DNA from: Cymbomonas tetramitiformis
Taxonomy: Eukaryota > Chlorophyta > Pyramimonadophyceae > Pyramimonadales > Pyramimonadaceae
DNA: 64,000 bases
Reading direction: 5' to 3'
Assembly (NCBI GenBank): GCA_001247695.2
Contig: LGRX02024700.1
Location: forward strand, 1 to 64,000
This document shows, one piece after another, positions 46,819 to 57,190 of the stretch. The notes below the pieces were generated by a model that was not told the DNA's origin, did not search any database, and saw only the letters and a program-made list of their open reading frames with translations. Position numbers and translations under genes: made by a program. Position 1 is the first letter of the stretch, and each line of letters opens with the position of its first letter.

Positions 46819-47074
46819 TACCGGAATATCCTAGTTCACTAGATATCAGAGGGTCCCGAACTGTGTGGATAAAACTGTGATAAGATAATAAACCCTAAGC
46901 TAGATATACCCGGAACGGTCTCGCAACGGTCTCGGATACTAGCCTACCTGTGACACAGCGTGTGTCACAGCACGAACCTATAGATCAGTCAGCGGTCCAG
47001 TGTTGGTCCTAGGGGTCTGTCATAGGGGCCTGCACCGGGACTCCCAGTCAGGGCTGCCTATACAGATTCCAGCA
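46819..47074 (-). repeat. LTR of inner element (5' LTR in element sense)
   Basis: 256 bp, partner of the copy at 43319-43573. If transcription starts as in other LTR elements, the promoter for the minus-strand gag would lie here. Confidence 0.92.
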
Positions 47075-47288
47075 AAAACAATCCGTCATAAACTGATCTC
47101 CTGCGCAGCGAAGGCGAGCACAACGCGTGCCGCCATCACCGCCATGCCAAAAGGCCATACCGTAAGAGCAATACACCACCGCCCAAGTGGGCGCTCAACC
47201 CCTCCTACGTCCTACTTAGCCGAACATGGCAACAGCAAGGCGCTGTGCCATCATCAGAATCACCGGAAAGCCGGTGCGGGCCATAACC

Positions 47289-47531
47289 TGCGAGGAAGAC
47301 AGATTCGCTGTCCGGCTAAGCTCGCTAGGAATCAAACTGATAATCATATAACTTGTGTCTGGCCGAAGCTTTATGCTCTCGGAAACCCAGACAGTGAAAC
47401 GATGACTGTACTCCTGTACTGTACTACTGTACAGTACAGTGCTAGGATGTCACGGACACGAGACGGAAGCAGGGTCAGGCTAGGGGCTAGTCAGAGCCCA
47501 TAATAACTAAGCCTAAACCCGAAGTCCGGCA
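47289..47531 (-). repeat. LTR of outer element (5' LTR in element sense)
   Basis: 243 bp, partner of 40488-40730, followed at 47532-47536 by the TCCTT duplication. Confidence 0.93.
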
Positions 47532-48865
47532 TCCTTCTGTGAAGGTCAAGGCCAAAAAACAATGTGCGGCATGGCCAACATGTCCTCGCTCCAAACGTAA
47601 TGCAGCGCGCACCTGGCTCAAGGGTAAGGGATATGTACCTGGCGGGGTCACTTCTACCCACCGAACTTTCAGGGTGGGCTTGACGTACCACAAATGGACA
47701 CATGACCAAAGGGCTGCTGTGCTGATTATTATTTTAATGTTGGGCAACAGGATTACTCCAAAACGGTTGCTTACCTTCGTGGACTTTTCCCTGATTGGTT
47801 TGCCAACCTGACGCGTCAACAGGTTCGTAATGTTGTGGTATCCGGTACTAAGAAGGCGAAAGCGACCACCGAGCCTGAACCTAAACATATGCGTGATGCG
47901 GAGAAATGGGTTGGTGATGCCTTTTGCAAAGCAGTGGCAGTTGCCAAACAGCGCCCAATAATCACTATCATGGCAGATAGGAGTGTTTCTCGCGTCTACA
48001 CACCATGTCCTACTGAGGATTATGGGCATATCTTATGGCAACCCTTGAAAAGTTGGTATGATAGCTTCTTAGAAGATGAGAAGCCGATCGTTATATGTTT
48101 CAATGGGACTGCAGACCGCGTAGGTGACCACTATGAGGCAACAGGAAAGCTTTAAAACAGGAAATTTTGACAGAATTGTACAGTGCAGTAAGCCTATTGC
48201 TATTGCTATAGGGTTATTGATATGGGATTAATTTTTGATGTATTTGGCCTTTGGGGGTGAAATTGTACCCAACACACAAGCTTATCCATACGAACATATT
48301 GGCATATCGAACACCTGAATCCGGTCGGCGGTCACGTTTCATCCGAAACTGAAAATTATTTTCTAGTGCGCCCGGGTAGCCTATCCCCGCCGCACACGCA
48401 TGGGCTTGAGCCCCTAGAGCAACTTTTGATATACTTGGCCATTTTGGCTGAAAAAATGAACCACAAATAGGTCTTTCATAGACGAACATATTGATATATC
48501 GTTTGTAAGCATAGGCACAATATTCCGTAAAAGAATTCATTCGCCATGTAATAACCGAAAATTCCATTTTTTTAAAATTTAGTCGCCAGCGCATTTTTTA
48601 TTTTTGGATTTAGCAGGGCCCTTCACAGGTAGTACCTTTACCTTCAGGTACTTTGGGCCCTTGGAAGTTTGGGATCAGGTACAGGTACAGGTACTTTGGG
48701 GTCGGGAACAAGTAGGCACAGGTAAGGTACAGGTACTTGGGGGTGGTGCACAGGTAAGGTACCAGGTACTACCTTTGAATTTCAGGTACTTTGCAGGTAC
48801 TTTCTAGTTTTTGCGCTATTAAGTGACCGCGGAGGTGTGCATACACGCCGTCGCTATGCGGGCAC

Positions 48866-49350
48866 CACGCCGAGACGCGGAGACGCGGAGACGTACACAT
48901 ATCGATCGATACCCGCCGTGATAATATAAGATAATATACGTACATTCTACACAGCAGACCGATATATATTATTCAGATATTCACACCAGGTTGTGAGGTA
49001 TTATTCATAACAGGCTTATATATATTATTCACCGCTATTGAGCTATTCACAGTTTATTCCGTTATGTGATCTACCCGATATCGATCCGATTTGCTCCGTT
49101 AAGTTGACCACGCCAAGACGCGGAGACGCGGAGACATACACATATCGATCGATACCCGCCGTGATAATACTAGATAATATACGTACATTCTACACAGCAA
49201 ACCGATATATATTATTCAAATATTCACACCAGGTTGCGAGGTATTATTCCTAACAGGCTTATATATATTATTCACCGCTATTCAGCTATTCACAGTTAAT
49301 TCAGTTATGTGATCTACGTACCCGATATCGATCCGATATGCTCCGTTATA
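48866..49350. repeat. Two 244-bp direct repeats inside the hAT
   Basis: CGCCGAGACGCGGAGACGCG (48868) and its partner near 49112 each begin a unit rich in TATATATTATTCA. The copies differ by a few substitutions. They lie in the 3' noncoding part of the element. Confidence 0.85.
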
Positions 49351-49610
49351 TCGATGCACACACACACACACAAACATATACATCATTATATCTCTCTCCG
49401 TCAACAAGGCTATCTAAACTGCATTCCGAATTGCATCTAGGTTGTGAGATAAAGTTCCCAAGAGGCTTACATATATTATGAACCACTTGGTTATCACACA
49501 CACTGCACACATATTCAGCTATTCACACTTATGTGTGATGCCCGACACTGTTGATATAACTACACAAGTCACTGTTCAAAGCTTACCAAGCTCAAAGTTG
49601 ACTGCTCAAG

Positions 49611-51352
49611 TTAAATCATTTCATTCAGTCCTTTCACAAGATGCCGGTTGCGGTGCAGAAACAACATTGCCTCCACCTTCCAAGGAGACGTGCAAGCCCG
49701 CAGGTGGTCCAACAAGCGCCCAGCAGAAGAAAATATGCGTTCTACCTCACAACTTGTGGGGTCAATGGCCAGATAGCAGATAGCCACCACGTGCAACACA
49801 GGGAAGTTCTTCTTAGTTTCTGCCTTCGACCACACTTTGCCAAGATGGTGCTCGGGGTCTACTTCAAACAGATTGTTGTCCACCAGATACTTGTACCTGT
49901 CCACCTCCGTTGGGGTTCCCGCTGGTCCTGCTGCTGCCGGTGCACTTGCACCAACCGCCGGGCTGGATGACAAGGACAGCTTGCGCCTTGCCACTTGGTC
50001 ACGGTAGCGCTCCCGAGCCGAGAACTTTACCTTTTTCTGCTCGGGGCTCCTTTCAGGATCTCGGTTGACCAGATCCTCCTCCTTCACCTTCTCAAAAAAA
50101 GGGCGGGCCTTCTCCACCTCCTCCGCAAGATCCGAGAAAGCAAGGGCCCTCACGTCGTCATCCTGCCAAGGGAAAGTGGGGTGCAGTGCACAGCAAATAC
50201 GGTCCTGCCTAGTGACGGGCATACCCAGCTCATACTCCTCGTACTTCTCACGAAGCACAAGTACAAGAGTTTGACCAACCTCAGGGAGTTCTTCAAACTC
50301 CACCAACTCGAACTGCTCCACGTCCTCCTCATTGAGGATCTCCCCCATAGGGGACAGCTCACACCCCCTGGCAGAGGACAACTCGAAAGTGTCCGCGTTC
50401 ACCATATCCTTGGTCTCCGCCAAGGCCTCGATCGTGCTCGCCACGAAGCTCATGCTGCCTCCCTGGATATCATTGTGCACCTCGTGATGGGGTTGAAGGA
50501 TCCCCACGCACGCCCTGACCTCATTCCACTCAGCAAGGGTCAGCTGCACCTTGTTGTCGCCATCGTGCAAGGTGAAGTAGCACACGATAGCAGTTCGCAA
50601 CCGCCACAGCTTCGCCAACATCTTGAAAGCGGAGCTCCACCTGGTGTCGTTGCGACTATCAAGCTCTTGATAGTCGTCATACAACGCAAGCATCACGGAC
50701 TTGAACTTCCCCGTAGCCTTGGGCGAGTGAGCAAAATGTCCCACCAGAGCAGCGGCGCGGCCTATGAGTACGCGCATCTTGGGGTTTTTCGCTGTCCCCA
50801 GCCTATCGCCACTGGCAGGAGTCCCAGCAAGTCCAGTGCCCCACTGCACCGTCGTGTTCAAGCGATGTCCAAGGCAGATCTTAGCTGGGATACCCAACTC
50901 CTTCGCAAAGGCGTTGAGCTCTTTGCCAGCAAACGCGGCTCGTGCTTAAGCAGCGTGCCACAAGTTGTCTTGGCAGTGTTCTCTGTACAAATACACATTG
51001 CGTTCTTGCCGGAGATGGGAAGAGCTGGCGCAAAACATATGACATATTTCCAGTACCCAGAATGTAAGGGCTTACCATTCTTGCCAAGGCTCTCGCAAAC
51101 GGTGACTTCATACTCTTCCGAATTGCGGTCGCGACAACGAAAAACGCTTCCAATGGCTGGAAATACTAAAGCGGACGCATCAGCCGACTTCCCCGCGCCG
51201 TCACCGTCGGCACTCGCTTCAACAGAGGTCGCTCCACCGGCGATAGTGCTGTTTCCAGAAAGTGAAGACTGAACTGAACTTCCAGTGACCTGCGCCTCTG
51301 AACCCTCTGTCTCGGACGTATCCTTCTCGACTGTAGGCTGTGGATCAGCCAT
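49611..51352 (-). pseudogene. hAT transposase, frame broken, core probably shortened
   Basis: ATG at 51352 opens an N-terminal frame to 50858 with an acidic Ser/Gly/Ala start. A Cys/His-containing BED-like zinc finger follows (WKYVIC, CTENTAKTTCG and the following LKHE). The rest lies in another frame, about 50930 to 49611. It has CLGHRLNTTVQ (the C-x2-H motif of hAT enzymes), NDTRWSSAFKML, and near the C-terminus CEVERIFSSAGRLLDHLRAC, the hAT dimerisation block. The finger runs almost directly into C-x2-H, so the stretch that normally holds the first catalytic Asp seems missing. One shift near 50935 separates the frames. Not functional as read, unless an intron was missed. Confidence 0.75.
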
Positions 51353-51950
51353 GATTGTTAATTGAATAATTGTATGATTGACCCTTTGACAATTGACAGT
51401 TGCCACGCAGGCCGGTTTTGGGGTTTTTGGCTTTTTGCCAAGCAACCATGTAATCGACTAATCGTCAGGAAGGGGTTAGGGATAACTGCAAAAACGGACA
51501 CTGGCTGCAAAAACGGACACTGGCTGCAAAACGGACAGTGAGCCGCAAAAAACGAATCGTCTAATCGACTATAAATGTTGTAATGCCATAATTACATAAG
51601 TACCTGAATTGTACCTGATTTTCAAAGGTAGTACCTGGCAAAATCCTGGCCCTCAGGTAAGGTACCAGGTACTTTCATTTCTGAAAATCGGGCACAGGTA
51701 CAGGTACAGGTACATCCAATCAGGTACAGGTACAGGTACAAGGTAGTACCTTGTACCTGTACCTGGCAAAAGTACCCGAGTATTTTAGTACCTGTGAAGG
51801 GCCCTGGGATTTAGTCGCCGGGCCTCGAATTAAATAATTGTTCCAATTGAATACGCAATAGACTTGTAATCTAACTCTATACAGGTAGCAGCCGCCATGA
51901 CAACCAATCCTCTCCCACCACTGGTCGAGACTGACTACTGCGTCAAATCG

Positions 51951-51995
51951 GTCATGTCATGTCATGTCATGTCATGTCATGTCATGTCATGTCAT
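51951..51995. repeat. GTCAT microsatellite, nine units
   Basis: An uninterrupted pentanucleotide run, followed by GTCGAGTGTGCG. It lies in the spacer before the gene at 52355. Confidence 0.97.
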
Positions 51996-52354
51996 ATCAG
52001 TCGAGTGTGCGTCAGAATTCCGAATTCATTTTGAATTGAGAAATGACAGTTTTGGGTTGCATTTGATTTGATTTCTGATTTCCTTCAGCTTGAGCTTCAG
52101 CCTTCAGCTTCACGCTTTAGCTTCGAGCTGGAACTGGAGATGGAGCTTCACTCGACTGTTTCACACACGGTGTTCGTATTTCCTTCTCCTTGTCGCGTAT
52201 CAAGCTCCAGTTAGGACAGCATGAACTAGAGCATAGGATCTTGAGCTGTGCAGCAGCGACAGAAGCTCCACAATACGAGACCTAAATCGCTGTTCTGGAG
52301 AGAACGCGTCTTTCTTGCCCTGTTCACTCAGTAGCCAGCTAATTTCGCACAATC

Positions 52355-55300
52355 ATGTCAAGAATCTTGGATGAGTGGGACGACGTTCTTACTGACGCCC
52401 CAATAACCCACACGTGTGCCGCACGCCACACCACCCGACGTACCCTGTCGTGCGACTTGCGGAGTGATATGCACCTCACTCGGCGTTGGCGTGTTTTCCC
52501 CAGGAAACCAGTGAAAGTCATATCATCGATACAGCAGCTGTTGAAAGAACAGCAACAAAGGGAGGAAAAGGCCAAGCTTGCAAAGGTTCAGAAAAGGAGA
52601 CGAGATCAGTTTGCGGGCGACAACGAATCCGACGATGACGAGGATCCTAAGTTGGCTGAGCTTAGTAAGGTCGGTTTGGCCTCACGTATGCTTAGGTATA
52701 TCTTGCGTTTAAGCTGATTACTGATATAGGGACGTTAGCTATCCTCTCTCGCCAAATAGTGTGTACCTTGTACGACAGGATATGAAGGATAAGGAAGCGG
52801 ATATCTTAGAGGAGATTGGTGAAGTTGACGACGAAAGCAGCCCTCCTGAGACGGCCGCTGTGTTTGGGACTCGGGTTCGTGGACTGCCGTATTCCCGTAC
52901 TTAGGGCACTGCTCGGGATCAATTTCGCGATATCTTATTCTGTTCCTGCGCACGCGCAGAATGTTGTCCCTCAGGCGTTACTTACTATTGTAGAATTGAA
53001 TTCCCCTGCAGCAAGCCCCGCAGCACGACTTTCCTCCCGCTCGTACAATTCCGGAGCTTGGTGAAGTACTGGCCGAAATTGAACGCTCCCTTGAACAGAT
53101 CCCCAAGGAACATATTCCTCCCAGCAACAGGTCGTTTGGCAACAATATCGTTTGCGTGCTCGCTCACAACGAGAAATCAACCTCTGACCTGTTTTTTTCC
53201 ATTCAAAGTTTGCCTTCGACCCTGTCCCCCGCAGCCAAGAACTCACGTTGTCTGCCACTTTTTCGTGCAGCTCAGTACCCGTGGCACACGGAGTCAGACA
53301 GCTTTTGCGAGATGGCACATTGGTGCGCGCCTGTAAAGATACAGGAAGCTGTTCCGAATCTACAGCTCGGTGGCTCTTCAATTTGGTAGCCCACTGCGGA
53401 TGTTCCATAATTTCTTCCTCTGCGCTAAACACCTGGACACAGCTCCTGGGCGGTTGCACTGGGTACGCTTCGCTGTGTAAATCGATGACTGTGGCATCCT
53501 GTTGGTAGGCAAAAAGTCTTGGGGTCGCGTACGTGGTCACGTATATGGGTTTGCATTTGGTTGTCGTGCAGTTCACTTCGGGGGTTTCATTCTGGGGTCT
53601 GCCTTGCGGTGTAGTATTCTGGAGCACCTCGGGGATTCTATACTGGGCTCTGCATCAGGGTCTCTTGCAGATCTCCTTGCTGGCCCCATACTGGGCTCTG
53701 CATCGGATGAATAGTACTGGTATCTAGTACTGGGTGGAGCACCGCGGGGGATCTAGTACTGCTGTCTGCCTTGAGGTGTTGGGTAGAACGCATATGTGAT
53801 ATTGCGGTCAACGTGACCGGGCGAGGGTCGTTGCCAGTACTGAACGCGGTCGGATTCCCACACAGGCCAGTCTTTGCCGAGTTCGCGGACGCCGTGCAAA
53901 ATCCCCTTGTGCCAAAAGCGCCCCAGCGACTATTCGGGTTCCCTGCTGGGAGCAAGTTCGACTGCCGCATCGACTGGTTTCCTCGCGGTGAGGACTTTCT
54001 GGAGGCCTTCCGCCTTTATGGCTACACGCGTAGCGGTATTTCGTCGCAAAGTCCAGCTGAGGGGTGCTCCACGGAAAGCACAAGTCAGGAACAACTTGAA
54101 CCGTTACCAGGTGGGAAACCCTGATTAAAGAAACGGAGTCCTTACATGTTTACTGACCGTTTCTGTCCACCTGTCTCTCTAAAGTTTTTCTGCATTTTTA
54201 TGTATCTCGGTTGCCGTATCTGTCAGGAAACCTCAGACTCGTCCTTCAGCTTTTGTCTGCATTATGCTCAAGACGGGAAGTTTCCAAGAGCCCCTCTTCA
54301 TGCTTCTCTGCCGCCGACATCACAGAGCTTTCAGTCGCAGTAGCTCGGATGTGGCTTGACCCTCGTTCCCTAGTTTTAGACGAGCAAATCGATGCAGCTT
54401 TGTCTTCTCTCGTGCGTTATCTGGATGACGGCGCCTGGCAGGTGCGCGGCTTCGCTTGCTTTTCTTCGCTTGACTGTCAGAGAAGCTTAACTCATTTAGC
54501 AAGTGCCGTCGCAGGAGGTGTTGACTTCAATTGCGCGTGAGCTAGTTCAAGAAACACTTTCTTTCTCACACTTATGTTGCTTGCGCATCCTCTGCCGCTT
54601 ACCGATTGAGCTTCCGCGAGCCAAAAAACTTCAGCAAGTTGCGTTGACCCTCGCACTGCAGGTAGGCCTGCCATGCTTCCTGCTCACTCGCCCCAAGCAC
54701 CGTACTGCCGTATGTTAGGCCCCGACTGCTGCGTGCAAACCAGTCTAACACTCAAACATCCACCAAACGGTAGTTTGCCAATGCCTAGATTGATTAAACT
54801 GTTGTTTTGTATGTACACCCTCAGATGCTTGACGGACAGAGTCTTTCTTTGTGCATAACTAGAGCAAAGTAACAAAGCTCAGTACTTTCACAGTGATATT
54901 GACGATACAGCTTTGCAGCTTTCTATCCCGACTTTCCCAGAAAGCTCAGCTGCTGTTTTTTTCTGTGAGTTTGCTTTTTGGGTCTGGCCAGGCGCTTGCT
55001 TCCGGAACGGATCGAAGCACGTTTACTGCAGGCTCCCAAGCAAGCACCAAAAAGCGCCGTTCCTCTTCAAAGTCTGCACAAAATAGTGCCAGAGAGGAAT
55101 CTACAGACGTGAATGCGATCCCGGAGGGTGGTGAGGAACTGGCATCTTGGGCTGCCAACTTGATTCGGAACACACCACATTTGAACCCCACTATGAAACA
55201 GGTAGTTGCCAGAGACTCGATAAAACAGCCGATCGACTACTGGAAGGTCCAAACTGCAGTTTATATGGCGAATATGCTTATATTGGAACACGTTGAGAAA

Positions 55301-55645
55301 TCTGATCCAGTGCGTATTGAATGGGGAAGATGGCTCACGCAAAGCCTGCCAGGAAAAGGCTCACTGAATGTAAGCAAAGCCAAAACTCGAGCTTTGTTTT
55401 CAGGTAAGATGACTATATTGCTATTTTGCTGTCCATGTATGCGTGTGCCTGTTCAAGGTGGTTTTGCGTTTATTGACAAAATTTGGTGTGGCTCAGTCCT
55501 GGGAGGCAGACATGTACGAGAGGAAAATCCGACAGGGGTTTTGGGTATGGACGAGGAAGACTGAAGAGTTTTTCCCAACTGTATGTATTCAAGATAATCA
55601 AGTGATTTGCAGGTATTACTGTCACTTCTTAGGTATATGTTTTAA
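52355..55645 (+). CDS. Intron-rich gene, possibly SLF2/Nse6-like (SMC5/6 complex) protein
   Basis: ATG at 52355. The first exon (to about 52693) encodes a charged coiled part (LLKEQQQREEKAKLAKVQKR) and an acidic stretch. A very short GT-AG intron (about 34 nt) leads into further exon pieces. Among these are one near 53045-53110 (EIERSLEQIPKEHIPP), one near 53255-53460 (LLRDGTLVRACKDTGSC and RWLFNLVAHC), and one near 54340-54440 (RMWLDPRSLVLDEQID). Others lie near 54505-54660 and 55030-55400 (IDYWKVQTAVYMANMLILEH). The DGTL...WLFNLVAHC layout reminded me of the FAM178/CANIN domain of SLF2 and fungal Nse6. Those proteins bind the SMC5/6 complex in DNA repair. That link is memory-level only. Exon edges are approximate. 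Confidence 0.4.
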
Positions 55646-55649
55646 ATAG

Positions 55650-56600
55650 CAGCACGAGATATGGAACGAAGTATTTTTTTTTGTAAAGACTGAGGTGTTT
55701 TTTTTGTTCATTGTATGGGTGCTAAAGCCCTCGTACATTTCGAAAATAATTCCGCAGATGGAAACAGTCAACGAATTGAGTAAAGTATGAGATGCATTGT
55801 GTAAGTGAAAAGGGATGCAGAATAGATTGCACTGTGCATTTCCTTCAAAGGGGATGTAGGCCTTGCTGTATTGACCTTCCGTCTGATATTGGCCGCATCT
55901 TCCATGTGCATTCCTATACGGAGGTGTAGTCGACATATTCCAAAATTCAGTCGTGACTCGTAATTACCCATGGTGGGTTGTGAGCGTGACTTACGAATGC
56001 CAAATGCATTATACTTCGGAAGGGAATTTGCCCATACCGACACTAGAGAGGTTGTGTGTGACTGCGTGTGTGTGTGTGTGTGTATGTGTGTAGTATGTAT
56101 GGGTTGCCTTTTGTCCGGTACCTCATGGTTGTTTTATCTATGGGGGGACTGGTAATCATGGGCCAAGATATCGGAGGCATTGGCACCTCATCGTGAACGG
56201 GGACGGCCACTAGGGGAATGTGGGTGGTGGGATGTGGCTGACTGGATTCGTCGCTCTGGTACCTTTATGGTGGGTGTCTCCTGCTCTTGAGGGATTAGGC
56301 CGACTAGTGTGTTTGCTTTGCAAGGAGAGAAAGGGTGGGGTGAACGCCTCGCTTTGTGTCCTCCCTTGAACCCTAGGTTTTCTGCAGGGCGCCGCACCTT
56401 GGTGCCCACTTCTGGATTATGTGTTCGTGCATTTTCCATTGTCCCTCCCTTGGCATGCATTCATCGACCAACCGGATGGCTGACGGAACGTGCGATTTAG
56501 AAAGGAGCTGTAAGTTCATATTTACGCCCGATAGCAAAAGCAATATATGTATGTAGATATATATATATATATAAACCGTTGTACTTGCAAAGTGGTTACC
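55650..56600. repeat. Spacer with a diverged copy of the left-edge repeat and simple repeats
   Basis: At 56195-56220 GTGAACGGGGACGGCCACT matches the repeat at 300-320. Farther on, GGTGCCC, GCATTCAT and GACCAAC appear in the same order as at 725-820. TG runs at 56056-56092 and an AT run at 56556-56573 are also present. No gene was recognised. Confidence 0.6.
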
Positions 56601-56610
56601 GTGCAGCATA

Positions 56611-57003
56611 ATGCCGCGTCGCACAAAGCGCGACGGCCCCGGCTTTGTGTACGCGCTGCATAACGACAGTTACAAAAACGGACTCTTCAAAGTTGGGTAT
56701 ACCGGACAAAACGTCAACTCGTACGCACAAAGTCGACAGATGTACAACGCAGCCGTGCCCACGCCTTTTGACGTCGTTTACTACGTGGAAGTGCCGTCCC
56801 GGTTTTACGCAACGCGCGTGGCGCATTCGCTGTTGGAATCGTTTCGCGTAAATCCAAGACGTGAATTCTTTTATCTTAACGATTACGCCAGAGGCGCGCG
56901 CGTTTTGCGAAATATTCTTCGAAAAGCGCGCTTGCTGTCCATGTGGCAGGTTCTTATAGCCGGCGCACGGGCCGAAAAGCGCACGCTGTGCCTCGCACGC
57001 TGA
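56611..57003 (+). CDS. T5orf172/MUG113-type GIY-YIG-like protein
   Basis: 130 codons from ATG 56611. GFVYALHNDSYKNGLFKVGY (residues 10-29) is the N-terminal 'vYvl-n-----vyKIG-T' block of T5orf172/MUG113 domains. It is followed by VVYYVEVP near residue 50 and AHSLLE near 70, where the family has its conserved His and Glu. Such proteins resemble GIY-YIG nucleases and are common in phages and large eukaryotic DNA viruses; the function is mostly unproven and may be DNA cleavage or binding. Basic N-terminus (PRRTKRDG). It is the first gene at the left edge of the virus-like segment, with AT-rich promoter-like DNA before it. Confidence 0.7.
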   Translation: MPRRTKRDGPGFVYALHNDSYKNGLFKVGYTGQNVNSYAQSRQMYNAAVPTPFDVVYYVEVPSRFYATRVAHSLLESFRVNPRREFFYLNDYARGARVLRNILRKARLLSMWQVLIAGARAEKRTLCLAR

Positions 57004-57190
57004 GGTTGGGAGATAACCTGTGTTTAGCTTGAGCCTAAACGCGTTTTGTGTATTTCGTATCTAAACGTATTCGCTTCTTTGCTCGCTGTATTGCGATTTC
57101 AGTGGTGATATCGTGTTATCACGAAATATACATATATATATATATATCAATTCGTGCATATCTATACAGCACGCGACATTGTCACGCGAT

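Larger units (their letters stand above)
43319..47074 (-). mobile_element. Inner gag-only LTR retroelement nested in the outer one
   Basis: LTRs at 43319-43573 (255 bp) and 46819-47074 (256 bp) differ by one substitution and one A insertion. AAAAC lies at 43314-43318 and 47075-47079, a 5-bp target duplication that also proves the order of insertion. On the minus strand GGGTGGTG precedes TGCTGGAATC, and GGTCGTGGCCC follows the 5' LTR. Both signals match those of the outer element, so the two belong to one family. The 3' base pair is TA rather than CA. It codes only for one gag-like protein. Confidence 0.93.
40488..47531 (-). mobile_element. Outer gag-only LTR retroelement
   Basis: 243-bp LTRs lie at 40488-40730 and 47289-47531 with one difference (A40727/G47528), ending TG..CA on the minus strand. 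TCCTT flanks both sides (40483-40487 and 47532-47536) as a 5-bp target duplication. Without the inner element it is about 3.28 kb and codes only for the gag-like protein at 40919-43090; no protease, integrase or reverse transcriptase is present. On the minus strand GGGTGGTG precedes the 3' LTR (polypurine tract), and GGTTATGGCCC follows the 5' LTR (possible primer site). Near-identical LTRs indicate a recent insertion that needed enzymes from elsewhere. Confidence 0.92.
40160..48155 (+). pseudogene. Interrupted gene of the TA-flanked transposon: PIP box, AT-hook, helix-rich domain
   Basis: Coding pieces 40160-40487 and 47537-48155 join in frame once the LTR element and one TSD copy are removed. 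An upstream ATG is at 40160; MTSFFSAL at about residue 44 is an alternative start. QSAMTSFF matches the PCNA-interacting motif Q-x2-[ILM]-x2-F-F. Further on, KRKRGRPVGWRK contains an AT-hook core. A region rich in Trp, Arg and Lys follows, with a helix-turn-helix-like stretch (QDYSKTVAYLRGLFPDWF). A one-base shift near 47725 breaks the frame independently of the insertion. About 315 codons in total, with no catalytic triad recognised. Probably the transposase or an accessory DNA-binding protein. Confidence 0.55.
48614..51806 (-). mobile_element. hAT transposon, 3193 bp, intact ends
   Basis: CAGGGCCCTTCACAGGTA at 48614 is mirrored by TACCTGTGAAGGGCCCTG ending at 51806. GGATTTAG lies at 48606-48613 and 51807-51814, a perfect 8-bp target duplication, which is diagnostic for hAT. 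Many subterminal ACAGGTAC words occur within the first and last 180 bp, probable transposase binding sites. Inside are a broken transposase gene (minus strand) and a 244-bp noncoding duplication. With perfect ends it could still be moved by a related enzyme. Confidence 0.95.
39783..51866. mobile_element. TA-flanked DNA transposon holding all insertions between 40.5 and 51.8 kb
   Basis: CGAGTCTATTGCGTATTCAA at 39783 is repeated in inverted orientation ending at 51866 (about 22 bp, one mismatch). Both ends are bordered by TA, as in the Tc1/mariner superfamily; the similarity extends a few bases further (GACTAC/GTAATC). Subtracting the LTR element with its TSD (7049 bp) and the hAT with its TSD (3201 bp) leaves an element of about 1.83 kb carrying one gene. 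That is a normal size for such transposons. The superfamily is not proven, because no DDE/D core was recognised. Confidence 0.6.

Noticed and set aside
40488..47531. A single large LTR element with two gag genes
   Set aside because: The inner 255/256-bp repeats with their own AAAAC duplication show two nested insertions.
49995..51272. A 425-codon plus-strand frame
   Set aside because: It is antisense to the hAT transposase, whose family motifs lie on the minus strand.
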